Shown here: positions 19,804 through 29,614 of the stretch, one piece after another
Layout: every line of letters starts with the position of its first letter
Numbering within the stretch: the stretch's first letter is position 1
DNA from: Nemophila menziesii
Lineage: Eukaryota > Streptophyta > Magnoliopsida > Boraginales > Hydrophyllaceae
Assembly (NCBI GenBank): GCA_029959085.1
Contig: JARWIR010000016.1
Coordinates: forward strand, 25,305,499-25,369,498
Length of the DNA stretch: 64,000 nt
Direction: 5' to 3'
Notes under the pieces: model-generated
The model's input: only the letters and a program-made list of their open reading frames with translations
The model's database searches: none
What the model was told of the DNA's origin: nothing
Translations under genes and position numbers: made by a program

Positions 19804-21290
19804 GAGATAATTACACCTAGGGTCTTGACTACACCCCCCTCTTCAAGATGGGGACCGGGCCTAGAGCCTCTTCTTACTAAAGACCTCAGCAACTTTTTAA
19901 CACATGAACCCCAAAACCCCAATTACTAGACTACCCCTCTTTTGTTTTTTTATACCTATATATACTAATTATTCTATTACAATTTCATTTACATTTCTAA
20001 CCTACTATCTTTTTTATCTCTTCTCTCTCAAAACCGCCGCCACCACCACCATTACACCACCATCACCGAAAATGCTAAAAACCACCACCGCCGATCTGCA
20101 CCACCACCTCCCTCCTCCCTCATAAACCTCCACCATAGCACCACCATCTCCCTCATCCCGCTTCCTTCTTCCTCGATCCAGCAGCAACAGGCGGAACCCT
20201 AGCCTCGTCGGAGCTGCAACAGGCGGAACCCTAGCCATAGCAGCTGATGCCGTTCGAGCTGCTCTCCTCCTTCTTCAAGCGGCGAGCCATAGCAGCTGAT
20301 GCCGTGATTGTAATCGAGCCATAGCAGCTGACGTCGTTCGTGGATCGAGATCTTCACCACCTCCACTTCGAGCTTCGAACAGATCTTGCCGTGTGCAGCC
20401 ATGGATTCGAACGGATTCGTTTCTGCAAATCGGTGGTGTTCTTGAAGCTTCGAACAGAGTCTCGATCGATGGAGAAGAAGACCGGCCGTGTGCAGCCATG
20501 GTGAAGCTTGAACGATGGAGAAGAAGAGCTCGCCGGAGGTGTTGGAGAAGAAGAGCTCGCCGGAGTTCCTTTTTTTTTTTTTTACTCGCGTACACAACGT
20601 ACGCTTTAGATTTGGGTTTTTTTTTGTTTTCCAGATCTGGGTTGACCAGTCAACTTGTAATTAGTTTAATTTTTTTTATTTATCAATTTGTAATTGGTTT
20701 CAAATTTCGAATAGAAAGGTATTATTTAAATATATACACATGATTTTTTATAGAGTATTTATGTAATTTCTAAGAGTACTCTATCTATTTTATAGAGTAC
20801 TCCATCTATTTTACAGAGTACTCCGACCTTTTTTATAGAGTATTCGTTTAAATTGTTGGAGTTTTTTTTTTATTCTCGGAGTACTCTCTCTATTTTCATA
20901 GAGTATCGGGAAAAACTGAGAGTACTCTCTCTTTTTCATAGAGTACTCTCAGTTTTTTCCGATACTCTATGTTTTTTCCGGTGACTGGTATCGGGAAAAA
21001 CTGAGAGTACTCTCAGTTTTTTCCGGTGACTGGTGGCCTGAGGTCCGTGGTCGGAGGTTGGTGGTCGGTGGTCGATGGCCGGAGGTCGGAGATGGGTGGT
21101 AGGTTGGTAGGTGGTAGGTGGGTAGTGATAGAGGAGAGAGAAACAGTGACATCATACTATTTTGTCTTTTAGTGTTAGTAAGGGTAGGAAAGACTATTGT
21201 AAAAAACGAGGTCCCTAAGAATAACAACTTTCAAGACACTACTCTATAGAGAAAAAATAGTGCTCCTAAGACCCTATAGATAATTCACCC
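19804..21290. mobile_element. Non-autonomous Mutator-like element, possibly Pack-MULE
   Basis: This 1487-bp segment is flanked by a perfect 9-bp direct repeat, TTCAAAATT (19795-19803 and 21291-21299), the TSD length typical of MULEs. Its ends are imperfect inverted repeats: left GAGATAATTACACCTAGGGT, right (reverse complement) GGGTGAATTATCTATAGGGT. They share AATTA and TAGGGTCTT. It encodes no transposase. The inside is strikingly GC-rich from about 20030 to 20570 (CCG/CACC runs, repeated phrases such as GCCATAGCAGCTGATGCCGT and GTGTGCAGCCATGG), unlike anything else in the window. The right third is the GAGTACTC cluster. GC-rich gene-like cargo inside MULE ends suggests a captured gene fragment. 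The source gene is not recognised. Confidence 0.7.
20773..21025. repeat. Cluster of seven GAGTACTC palindromes with a long hairpin
   Basis: GAGTACTC occurs seven times in about 250 bp, usually as A/T-AGAGTACTCT/C. At 20993-21025 it forms the core of a ~30-base hairpin: GGAAAAACTGAGAG on one side and CTCTCAGTTTTTTCC on the other. A shifted copy lies at about 20908-20980, and the phrase TTTTCCGGTGACTGGT is also duplicated. It lies inside the MULE-like element. Confidence 0.8.
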
Positions 21291-21302
21291 TTCAAAATTT
21301 TA

Positions 21303-21396
21303 TTATAAAGTTTATTATAGAATTCAATTTACGTAAAATTTCTTTAAGTTTTTTACCCTGCTTACAAGGAACTAATATACACCGCTTGTGTAAATT
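21303..21396 (+). repeat. ~100-bp repeat, copy 2 (copy 1 at 8280-8378)
   Basis: Same orientation as copy 1. The best-conserved part is TTTTTTACCCTGCTTACAAG and the following AACTAATATACACC. It begins a few bases after the right MULE TSD. Confidence 0.6.
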
Positions 21397-22053
21397 TTCC
21401 TATGAATTGGTTTTACGTGGATATTTTTATTATGGGCTGGTCTGAAAAGTACAAGAAAACACATGTTAGCATTTGCCAGCTGAAGGTCATTAACAAATGT
21501 TATTGGGTTTGTCATATACACACGTCAGTTGTAGATATTATATAATATAAAAGGCAACAATAAAATATTTGAAATCAACTTCTAAGTTTTTTTTTTTATC
21601 GTAAAATTCTAAGTTAGTGAAAAATAGACAAATGGTCTTTTTTAAGGAAGAAAATGTCAAGCAAACAATCGTGATTAGTCAGTAGTTAAATTTTATGTAT
21701 AACAACCTTAAAAATTATATCTTTGTTTTTTTAATTTGGTCGGCAATGGCTTGTAGACCACTATGAAGTTCTATTTTTGTTACTATAATCAATAATAAAG
21801 ACCGACCAAAAAAATCAATTCTAAAGAAACGCGTTTGAAAACATTATCAGAACCCGTCCAATAAAAAAAAAAAAAAAAAAATATTATCAGAAAAAAGAAA
21901 AATTACAAACCTGATCTAAATAAATTAAGTACTCTGTTTTTTTTAGTCAAAAGAAACATATATATTAAAACTTCAAGTTACAAATTATCCTATCTCTAAA
22001 AGATTAAAATCACTAATCAATATTCTAGCTAATTAAGAAGGTGGAAAAAAATT
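21397..22053. other. Intergenic, probable LINE 3' tail on minus
   Basis: AT-rich with no gene. Runs of A (about 21863-21880) and T (about 21938-21945) are present. The T-run near 21938 could be the poly-A tail of the LINE that ends at 22054 on the minus strand. Confidence 0.4.
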
Positions 22054-24433
22054 TCAAAAGTTAAACAAGGCACCTTTAAACATTTGTTTAGCCACCCAAT
22101 CAGTTGCAAGGTTTTTGGATCGAGTAATGATATTTGTCACCCTTTTTTGGTTCACCCTTATATCACCTCCTACATGGATGTTTAAAACACCAATCAGAAT
22201 GATTCTCTTTCCTAATTACTTTTTTTCTCTCTCCTTTATTTATTGACACATAAGGTGACACATAAGGGGTGATACAAGGGTGATCCAAAAAGGAGTGACA
22301 AATATCATTACTCTTTTGGATCTGCTCACAAAGGAGATTTTAATCTTATACTTAATTTTACAACTTAGAATGTATCTAACTAAGTTCAAAATATTACAAT
22401 ACACTTTTCTACCAAAATACAATTGATTCACAAAAACAAGGCTATCATTCTCAATTTCTACTGAGCCAGGAGGTAATTTTGATGCCATTACACAAGTTTG
22501 AGCCATCCCTCTTGCCTCTGCTTCAATAGTTGAGTTAGCCTTCATTTCCCTCGCAAAACCATCCACCGTGCTACATGCAGGATCACGAGTTATACAAGCA
22601 TATGAGGCTTTATCTGTATCATGAACAAAAGAGGCATCACAATTAATTTTAAGTAAACCAGCTGGAGGCGGTTTCCATTTCTCTACTCTGTCCTTTCTAA
22701 GGTTTAAGCCTTGAGTTACAGAGTTAAGATTGTTATTCCCAGAATTTGGGGCATCATTTAAATCAAGTGATTTTTTGATTTTAGCCTCAGAAATTAATCT
22801 TTTGACTTGATTATTATCATCATCGGCTTTTAAAGCCTCCTGTAATACAAGATAAGGGCCCGGAGTAATTCCTCTAAAGAGGCTCTGATTCCTTCCTTTC
22901 CAAACAAACCAAACCAAATAGAAAGCTAGTTCACCTAAGTAAACATCATCATGTTTGCTTTCAATACTGCATTTTCTAATAAAAGCCACCCATTTCTTGA
23001 AATTAAATGTAGGCTCAGTCATGGAGTTAAAATTTAGAGGACTAGCAATCCATAAAGCTCTTGCCCATGAGCAATGAAATATTAAATGTTCAACATTCTC
23101 AGTTTCAATCCCACATAAAGAACAAAGATCATTTTGACAAGATTTTCTTTTCTTCCTATTTTCATTGGTTGCCAAACCATTTTCACAACATTTCCAAATA
23201 AAGTTTTTGATATTAGGGTGTATATTCATACTCCATATGTATTTACATTCCTCAGACACAAGTTTAAAAGAGGTTGTGCCTATATTTTTATCCTTTATTC
23301 TCTCAACTTCCTGTTGTGCCATCCAAAGCCTCATATACATATCTTTGACTGATACACTACCATCCTTAGAGAAGGGCCAGAATGGAGTGTCAAAACAGTC
23401 AAAGGGAGGAATGTATAAGGAGGATATGGTTGCAGCAATTTCTGGTGAGAAATAAAGGTTAAGTAAGTCAATTTTCCATTCAAAAGTATTTGAATTAAAA
23501 AGTTCAGACACCAATTTAAGATCACAATTTAGGGGTTTAACCATCAGACCTTGAGAAGGTATCCAAAAATCCTCCCAAATTCTAATAGAACACCCATTAC
23601 CCACATTCCATCTAATAGCATTTTCAAAACATTTTTTGCCTTCTACCAGACTTTTCCATCCCCAAGAGAAATTAGAGCTAAGATCAACATTGTAAAAGTC
23701 CCCCTTGGGAAAATATTTCCCTTTGAAAAGTTTAAACACTACAGAATCTTTATTAGATAAAAACTTCCAAGCATTTGAAGATAAAAGTGCTAAGTTTTGT
23801 ATATGAAAATCTTTAAAACCGAGGCCACCTTCATCTTTTGAATTCATTAGAGTTTGCCATTTGATCCAATGGCATCTATCCTCTCCTTGATTGTTCCAAT
23901 AAAAATTGGAAATCGGGGAGGTTAATTGAGATGTTACCTTCTTTGGTATTAAGAAGACTGACATGATAAAGTTTGGTATGGCTCCAATCACTGCTTTAAC
24001 CAACACCTCCTTACCACTCTTTGAAAGCATCTTAGTGTCCCATCTGTCCATTCTTTTCATAATTAATTCCACCAACCACTCAAGTGATTTTACTTTGGAT
24101 TTGCCCCAAGAAGAGGGTATTCCCAGATATTTGCCCAAGTGATCAAGTTTATTCATTCTGAGAAGAGAAGAGAATTTATTTCTAAGATCACTTGGTGTAT
24201 TTTTGCTGAATATAACCCCACTTTTGTTTAGATTGACCTTTTGACCTGTAGCAAAGGTATACCAGTTAATAACATTATTGAAAATATCAGTACTATAATC
24301 AAATGCTTCAAGAAAAAATAAACTGTCATCAGCAAACAAGACATGAGTAACCATGGGGGCTGCTCTTGCTATTTTAATGCCCTTCAAGAGTCCTTGATCT
24401 ACAAAGTAATCAATAAGATGTGTTAAACCTTCA
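22054..24433 (-). mobile_element. LINE (L1-type, RNase H-bearing), 3' half, long open frame
   Basis: The element reads leftwards from 24433. The frame stays open over more than 2.1 kb (24387-22323). It includes the RT catalytic box FADDSLFF, then GKYLGIPSSWGKSK, a long thumb/linker, zinc-knuckle residues (CSLCGIETENVEHLIFHC), the WKGRN segment, and RNase H (LLKINCDASFVHDTDKASYA, EAEARGMAQ, IENDSLVFV). If the MITE at 22122-22313 and one TSD copy are mentally removed, RNase H ends normally with RSKNLATDWVAKQ and a TGA at 22054-22056. It is thus a well-preserved LINE 3' end broken by a later MITE. The 5' side stops abruptly at about 24433, where a gypsy LTR fragment begins; EN and most RT are missing. 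Confidence 0.9.
22122..22313. mobile_element. 192-bp MITE with 9-bp TSD (MULE type)
   Basis: The terminal inverted repeats are long: left GAGTAATGATATTTGTCACC; right, reverse-complemented, GAGTAATGATATTTGTCACT. Similarity continues through TTTTTGG-TCACCCTT-TATCACC for about 50 bases each side. A perfect 9-bp TSD TTTTGGATC sits at 22113-22121 and 22314-22322. The insertion is inside the RNase H codons of the LINE and adds a false C-terminus to the frame. Confidence 0.9.
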
Positions 24434-24691
24434 TGTCCTTACTTTATTTAGTTAATTTTTCTTATTCAAAAACCCAACAAATATTTCATTAGTCTTTTAT
24501 CTTCAGCGTAATATTCGTTTAGCTTTCTTATTTGCACTTGATATTTCATAAGTTCTCTTTAACTTTCGTAGTCTCTAAGGAATGAATCTTACTTATTATT
24601 AAAACTTGTGTACGACATGTGATACTTGTAGTGAGTACCGTGTTTAGGCTAGGGTGTTAGTTTCATATTTTATTACCATATTTTTAACACA
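24434..24691 (+). repeat. Gypsy 5' LTR, last ~258 bases
   Basis: It aligns with 30878-31124: both hold AACCCAACAAATATT, CTTTCGTAGTCTCT and a stretch reading CATATTTTATTACCATA. Comparison with a third LTR at the window end (63869-64000, minus) places the LTR end at TTTTTAACACA. Confidence 0.8.
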
Positions 24692-24712
24692 CCTCAGTCG
24701 ACACCAAGTTTT

Positions 24713-24730
24713 TGGCGCCGCTGCCGGGGA
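24713..24730 (+). other. Primer binding site, tRNA-Asp type
   Basis: TGGCGCCGCTGCCGGGGA matches the tRNA-Asp-type PBS of Athila/Tat gypsy elements with one mismatch (GCT for GTT). Confidence 0.85.
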
Positions 24731-24823
24731 CTACATCGTTAGTCCTTGTGCATTTATTTAGTGCTTTTATTCTAGTTGTTCTATTTTACGCTTTTGTTTT
24801 TTTAGTTTTGTCTATTTCAGGTT

Positions 24824-26330
24824 ATGCAGAGGGAAAGTCCGAGGAAACTCGATCTTCCTATCTCATTCAGGGTGTAACCTAGAGGACTCCGCACTTTAGA
24901 TATCCAAGCCGCTAAATTCAGGCCTGGTCCAAGCATGATTGAACAATTGTCGAGTTATGGCCGATTTAGTGGTGCTGCACAAAGGGATCTGGTTTGATAT
25001 ATTCAGAAAAATATGCAGATTTGTGATGCCTACATCGTTCAAGGTGTCACACAGGAGAATATGTATTACATGATGTTCCAATTCTTCTTGACCAGAGGTG
25101 CAAGCGATTGGTATGATTACCAACACCCTGATTCAATTCCAGATTGAGATAAGCTCCAAGCCAAATTTCTAGATCGATTATACCCGATTAGTAGACGCTT
25201 AAAAGATATGGTGGAGTTAGAACAATTTATGCAAGAAGAAGGGTAAAGTGTTGGTGAAGCATGGATACGTTTTAATGAGAAGAAGGCAAGGTGTCCATTC
25301 CATGTCTTCTTATTCGAATATCAATTGACCATGTTCAATGGAGGATCAACAACGAGTCCAAGGCAAAAGAAGATATATTAGGAGATGGAAGTTTCGTGTT
25401 ATTATATCCTGAAGACGCTCATATTATTATGGAAAGAGTTCTTTATACCGAGAGAAGTTGGCTGCGAGAATCAGGAAAAGAAAAAGATACCTTAGAAGCT
25501 CTAAGGATCGAAGAATTAAACCAACAACTCAAGATATTAAAAGAATAAGCACGTTTAGAAAGCAGCTCAGTAGCTCAGGTAAATCTAGTACATACTTTAC
25601 CTTCACGTCCTGGTTGTGGAACAAGAAGTCTTTCGTGGGAGAAGAATTGCATTTATAATCCAGCTTCGATTTCCTTCATATCTCATCAAAGAAACCATTA
25701 CTCGATTGGTTACTATCATCCTCAAGGGTCTCGAGCTAATTATTATACCCCCAGAATCAAAATTGGGTAAAAAATCAAGGTAATTATTATCCAACTCAAC
25801 CTCAACAGTATTATCAACCACAACCTATCTATTAACAAGAGCCGAAATATGAAGAATATTATCAAGATCCAAATTCATATTCAGTGCAACAAGCTACGCA
25901 AGAACAACCTTTGAGTTTGGATCCAAGGCTAGTAGAACTTATGGGAATGTTTGAAGAAAACATGAAGTTAAGCCAGCAGAGATTTCAAATGCACGCAAAG
26001 GTCAATAAAATATCGAGAATACAATATCACAAATGGCAAGTGTAATCCAAAACAGGCTAAAATGGAAACTCCCAAGTGATACTATTACTCCTCAAGATGA
26101 TGCTTGTCATGCGGTTGAATTAAGAAGTGGAAACAATTATCTCCGCCTAGAATGGAAGAAACAGAACAACCAAAAGAACCAAACCTATTCCAGAAAAGGT
26201 GGTTGAAGAAATAGTTGAAGATAAAATTGAAGAGGTAATTGAACCAAAGAGTGTCCCAAGGAAGACACCAGAAAGAAGAATAGCTCAGTTGTGAACAATA
26301 CACGTCCTCCTCCACCATTCCCATCACTTC
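24824..26330 (+). pseudogene. Gypsy gag, decayed
   Basis: From the ATG at 24824 the translation holds the retrotransposon Gag core: IEQLSSYGRFSGAAQRD, FFLTRGASDWYDYQHPDSIP, KFLDRLYPISRRLKDM, then EAWIRFNEKKARCP. In-frame stops appear at several places (for example within FRV-stop and LV-stop). A Gln/Tyr/Pro-rich linker (about 25770-25930) leads to LDPRLVELMGMFEENMK and later AVELRSGNN, the 'LRSG' landmark before the protease in this family. No zinc knuckle can be read. Dead. Confidence 0.75.
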
Positions 26331-26339
26331 AACAACAAG

Positions 26340-26616
26340 AACAATGAAAAAGAATTCAAGAAGTTCCTTGACATGGTGAGCAAGTTAGATATCAACATAC
26401 TGTTTGTAGAAGCTCTCAAGAGAATGCCAAAATATGAAGGACATTTTTTCTAACAAAAGAAGCTTAGAAACTGAGGAATTGACTGGTTTACCCGAGGAGT
26501 GTAATGCTATAAGTCAAAGCAAGTTACCGCGTACACCCAAGAACTCTTGGATGAGACCGTTCATGGTTACAAAGAATATATTTGAGAAGTTTGTGGGAGT
26601 GTGGAGTAGATATTGA
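26340..26616 (+). pseudogene. Gag-pol linker fused to an integrase C-terminal tail
   Basis: One frame reads EFKKFLDMVSKLDINILFVE and MPKYEGHFF, the linker before a gypsy protease. After a small shift it reads MKDIFSNKRSLETEELTGLP and EECNAISQSKLP. It then runs straight into RTPKNSWMRPFMVTK, the region equivalent to SYKDSWIGPFIVTK at the end of integrase (compare 590-823). Protease, RT, RNase H and integrase core are therefore deleted at about 26530. Confidence 0.7.
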
Positions 26617-26869
26617 TAAACTAATTTATTGATGGGGAGGTGATTTTCATACATGACCACCGAGGTAACACGTCTAACTTTAAAAGATATTAAACAAAAG
26701 TGCTCTAAGGAGACATCCTTGTTTTTAAAAAAAAAATAGTTTTATGTTTTGTAGGGTATTATCTTACGTTAGTGTATATTTTTAATGTATTTACAAGTTA
26801 ATAGGAGAGAAAGGTAGTGTGTTATATGTGTAGGAAACGAGTTTGGGGTCAAAAAGAGGAAAAAATCGG

Positions 26870-27220
26870 TGAAAACCAGACCATCCATCCGGTAATACCG
26901 GAGGAGAGGTCTGGTGCACCACAAGTAAAAAACCGTTGCCACGGTTCATAAATCCAGTTCGTTGCCAAGACAAGAAGTGTAAAAACCGTGTAGACATTTG
27001 CGACAACGGTATTTATCAGAGCTTGGATCCGGAACACCACAGGTTAGAAAAACCGTTACCACGGTTTGTAAATCAGGGTCAATGCCGAAATACCCACTGG
27101 ATAAAACCGTGTCGTCAATTGCGCCAATGGTTTTGGTCAGCGTTTGAGTTCGGTACACCGTACCGCTGCTCCGGTTCCCGTGCCTGTTGGTTTGAAGAGA
27201 AGAGTTTGAGTTCTAAGTGG
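26870..27220. repeat. AAACCGT...ACGGTTT inverted-motif region
   Basis: At least three short hairpin-capable pairs occur (AAACCGTTGCCACGGTT, AAACCGTTACCACGGTTT and an AAACCGTG/CAATGGTTT pair), with GGTAATACCGG and GGTACACCGTACC also present. The sister copy at 60-360 has the same style (CGTAAAACCGTGTCACGGTT, CCGGTATACCGG). Confidence 0.6.
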
Positions 27221-27476
27221 ATCCTTACCTTATAAAAGCTAACCCTAGCCTCTTTCAACCTTCCCAACACGAATTTTTTAGACCTAAACCTTATAAGAAC
27301 ACCTTGAAGCTTGATTAAACCTCCGCATAAACACAAAAACAACATCAAATCTTTCCTCCATCCTCCATAAACACATATTCTCCATCAAATCCATTACACA
27401 ACACCATAAAACACCAACAAAATCATCGAGCTATCAAAATTTTTTCCACCACATTCTATAATTCTTTTTTCTACCA

Positions 27477-28038
27477 TTGATAATCATTCATCCAAGCAAC
27501 AACCTCAAGCCACACCAATATTTCATAAATTTATTCTATCCTTGGTGTAACTTGAGTTGTGGGTTATTCAAGGTGACAAACAGAACAAATGCTATGAATT
27601 ACAAGAGCAAGTGTTCAATCTTAGGGAAGAACAAGAATTTGCCCGGAGCTACAATAGACAAGGCCAATGATCTTGATGAGCTAATTGAAAAGAAGCCAAA
27701 GGTCGAGGCTACATCACAACCACTACAAAGAAAACACACAACAAGAATGAGTATACCATCCTAGAGCAAAGAAACCAATCCAAGATCAAGGTTCGTCTTC
27801 AAATTGTAATGAGAATTCAGAAAGTATATCCCCACCACCAGCATGGGCTGTTAAATTAATGGAAGAGATCGATAGTTTAAAAAGAGATTTTAACCCCTGC
27901 TGGAATAAGATTTTGAGGATAGATCGTATGACGACCACAGTAACAGAAGACTTAAATATGGATAATGGTTCTCCTTCAAAAGAGGAGTGGCAAGAGATTA
28001 TTTATGGCCAGGTACCACGTTCTAATCCTTCTCCTTAA
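27477..28038 (+). pseudogene. Post-pol ORF of the gypsy element, frameshifted, unknown
   Basis: The first frame (27477-27764) includes TNAMNYKSKCSILGKNKNLP and KANDLDELIEKKPKVEA. After a one-base shift the next frame continues to a TAA at 28036-28038, with SISPPPAWAVKLMEEIDSLK, a charged helix and EEWQEIIYGQVP. I recognise no domain. The position matches the extra ORF that Athila/Tat elements carry between pol and the 3' LTR. Nothing visible supports an envelope function: there is no signal peptide or membrane span. Confidence 0.45.
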
Positions 28039-28092
28039 TTGCTTGTATGCATTCGTTTAGTTTAAATTTTATTGTTTTTTTTAGTCTTTTTC

Positions 28093-28112
28093 GAGCCGTG
28101 GGGACACGGCTC
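28093..28112. other. Perfect 8-bp stem, GGGA loop
   Basis: GAGCCGTG-GGGA-CACGGCTC lies between the unknown ORF and a purine tract (TTGAGTTGGGGGTGGGG, 28117 onward). It could be an RNA hairpin or a terminator-like structure tied to a second polypurine primer. Confidence 0.6.
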
Positions 28113-28139
28113 ACTTTTGAGTTGGGGGTGGGGATTTGT

Positions 28140-29601
28140 TATCCTCATCTTCCTTTTTTTGCATAAAATTTAAAAATTTTAGGGTTAGAATTGACATAGA
28201 ATATGTTGAATGTACCTATTGAGCATGTTATAATTAAGTCAATGATAGTAAATAGTATGTTTTTGAAAGGTGTCGCAAATATGTTTAGTATGCATATATG
28301 AAAACAGGAACTAAAAGATTAGGAAGATTAATAAGCAATGCGCATGAAGTGTCAAGTTAGAATTTAGGGAGAGTTAATTGGTGTGTAGAACGTGAGGTTT
28401 GAAATTAGTTAAAAACACGCTTGTCTATGAACTAAAAGTGAAAAAGTAACGAAATCAAGTAGTTAGAAAAGTGCATCAGGTAGTTCTTTCATATTTAAAA
28501 CCACTTGAAGCCTTTTTAGCTTTCTCGACCTTTTATTTGATTATTATTATTATCCGTCTTAGCCCTATGAGCCTTTGTAAAGCCTTTTATTAGCCACATT
28601 ACAAGACATGCCCCTTAATTTATAGAAATTATCCATATGACCCGCACTCAAATCACAAAACCTAAGACAAGTTATTTTAGAGCTTGAGTTTGGGGTGGTC
28701 GGTTTTATCATTGGGAAACATTGGGATTGAGAATTATTGTAATTGTGATATTGTTGATGATGATGAGTTTATTATTATAACCCTTTGCCGGGGCAAAAGT
28801 AAATGGATAAAAGTATTGAAAAGAAAAATATATATGAAAAAGTAGCATGATATCTCACATTAAAAAAGAAATCATAGCTAGCTATCAAAAGAATAAAAGA
28901 TATATGAAAAAGATTGAAAAGATTTAGACCGACAAAGTGGATTTGTTATGTAATCATCATGAAAAGGTTTTATTGGGTTATTTGAGGATGCAAATCAAAG
29001 CATCAAAGTTGGGTTGAGTAAGATCATCTTCGAGTAAAACTCAAGCTCTAAGGCGATTCGTTGATGGAATGTAAGGAGAGAGCCAAAAGCTCACTTTTCA
29101 TTATCCAAAATATATCATACCGTCCCTAAGCCACGTTATAACCATAAAAACCTTAGGATTTATATCTACTTGGTGGAGGAACAATAGAACAATTAGGGTA
29201 TAGGTGAGTGGACCATTGGATACTGTATTAGGACCTATGATCAACCTATAGCCGTTAACACAAATTGAGTTGAAGACCTCTCCTTCTAGCATTGTGAAGT
29301 TAATCTTGACTTGAATTTATGGATATTTTTTTTAATACAAAGGAGATCCAAATGATCGGTTTGATGATACAACGATTACACTAAAACATTATTAACCACC
29401 GTGGAGTCATACGAATTTATGGATTGTCGATTATGTGTATATTAAGCATGCGTGTGCATTATTTGTTTAACATTACTACATGAGACTTTTTATATATTCT
29501 GCTCTAAGATCATTTATTGTTTTCTATTCTTCTTCTTCTTCTATATTGATTGTTGACTATCCTACTTTTCTTATCTTTATTGTATCGGGACGATACAACT
29601 T
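28140..29601 (+). other. Long 3' non-coding region of the gypsy element
   Basis: No coding frame is credible. Small simple-sequence tracts are present (ATT repeats about 28540, TTC repeats about 29530). The region ends in the polypurine tract. Confidence 0.5.
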
Positions 29602-29614
29602 TGAGTTGGGGTCT
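29602..29614 (+). other. Gypsy polypurine tract
   Basis: TGAGTTGGGGTCT lies immediately before the LTR start TGATGTCTCCC. An almost identical tract lies at 28119-28133. Confidence 0.55.

Noticed and set aside
20199..20743. Arg/Ser-rich 106-132-codon frames
   Set aside because: They follow from the GC-rich repeats within the MULE-like element; no domain, and competing frames exist on both strands.
26870..27230. Coding region on either strand
   Set aside because: Several 63-99-codon frames overlap on both strands, produced by the AAACCGT/ACGGTTT motif array; no domain.
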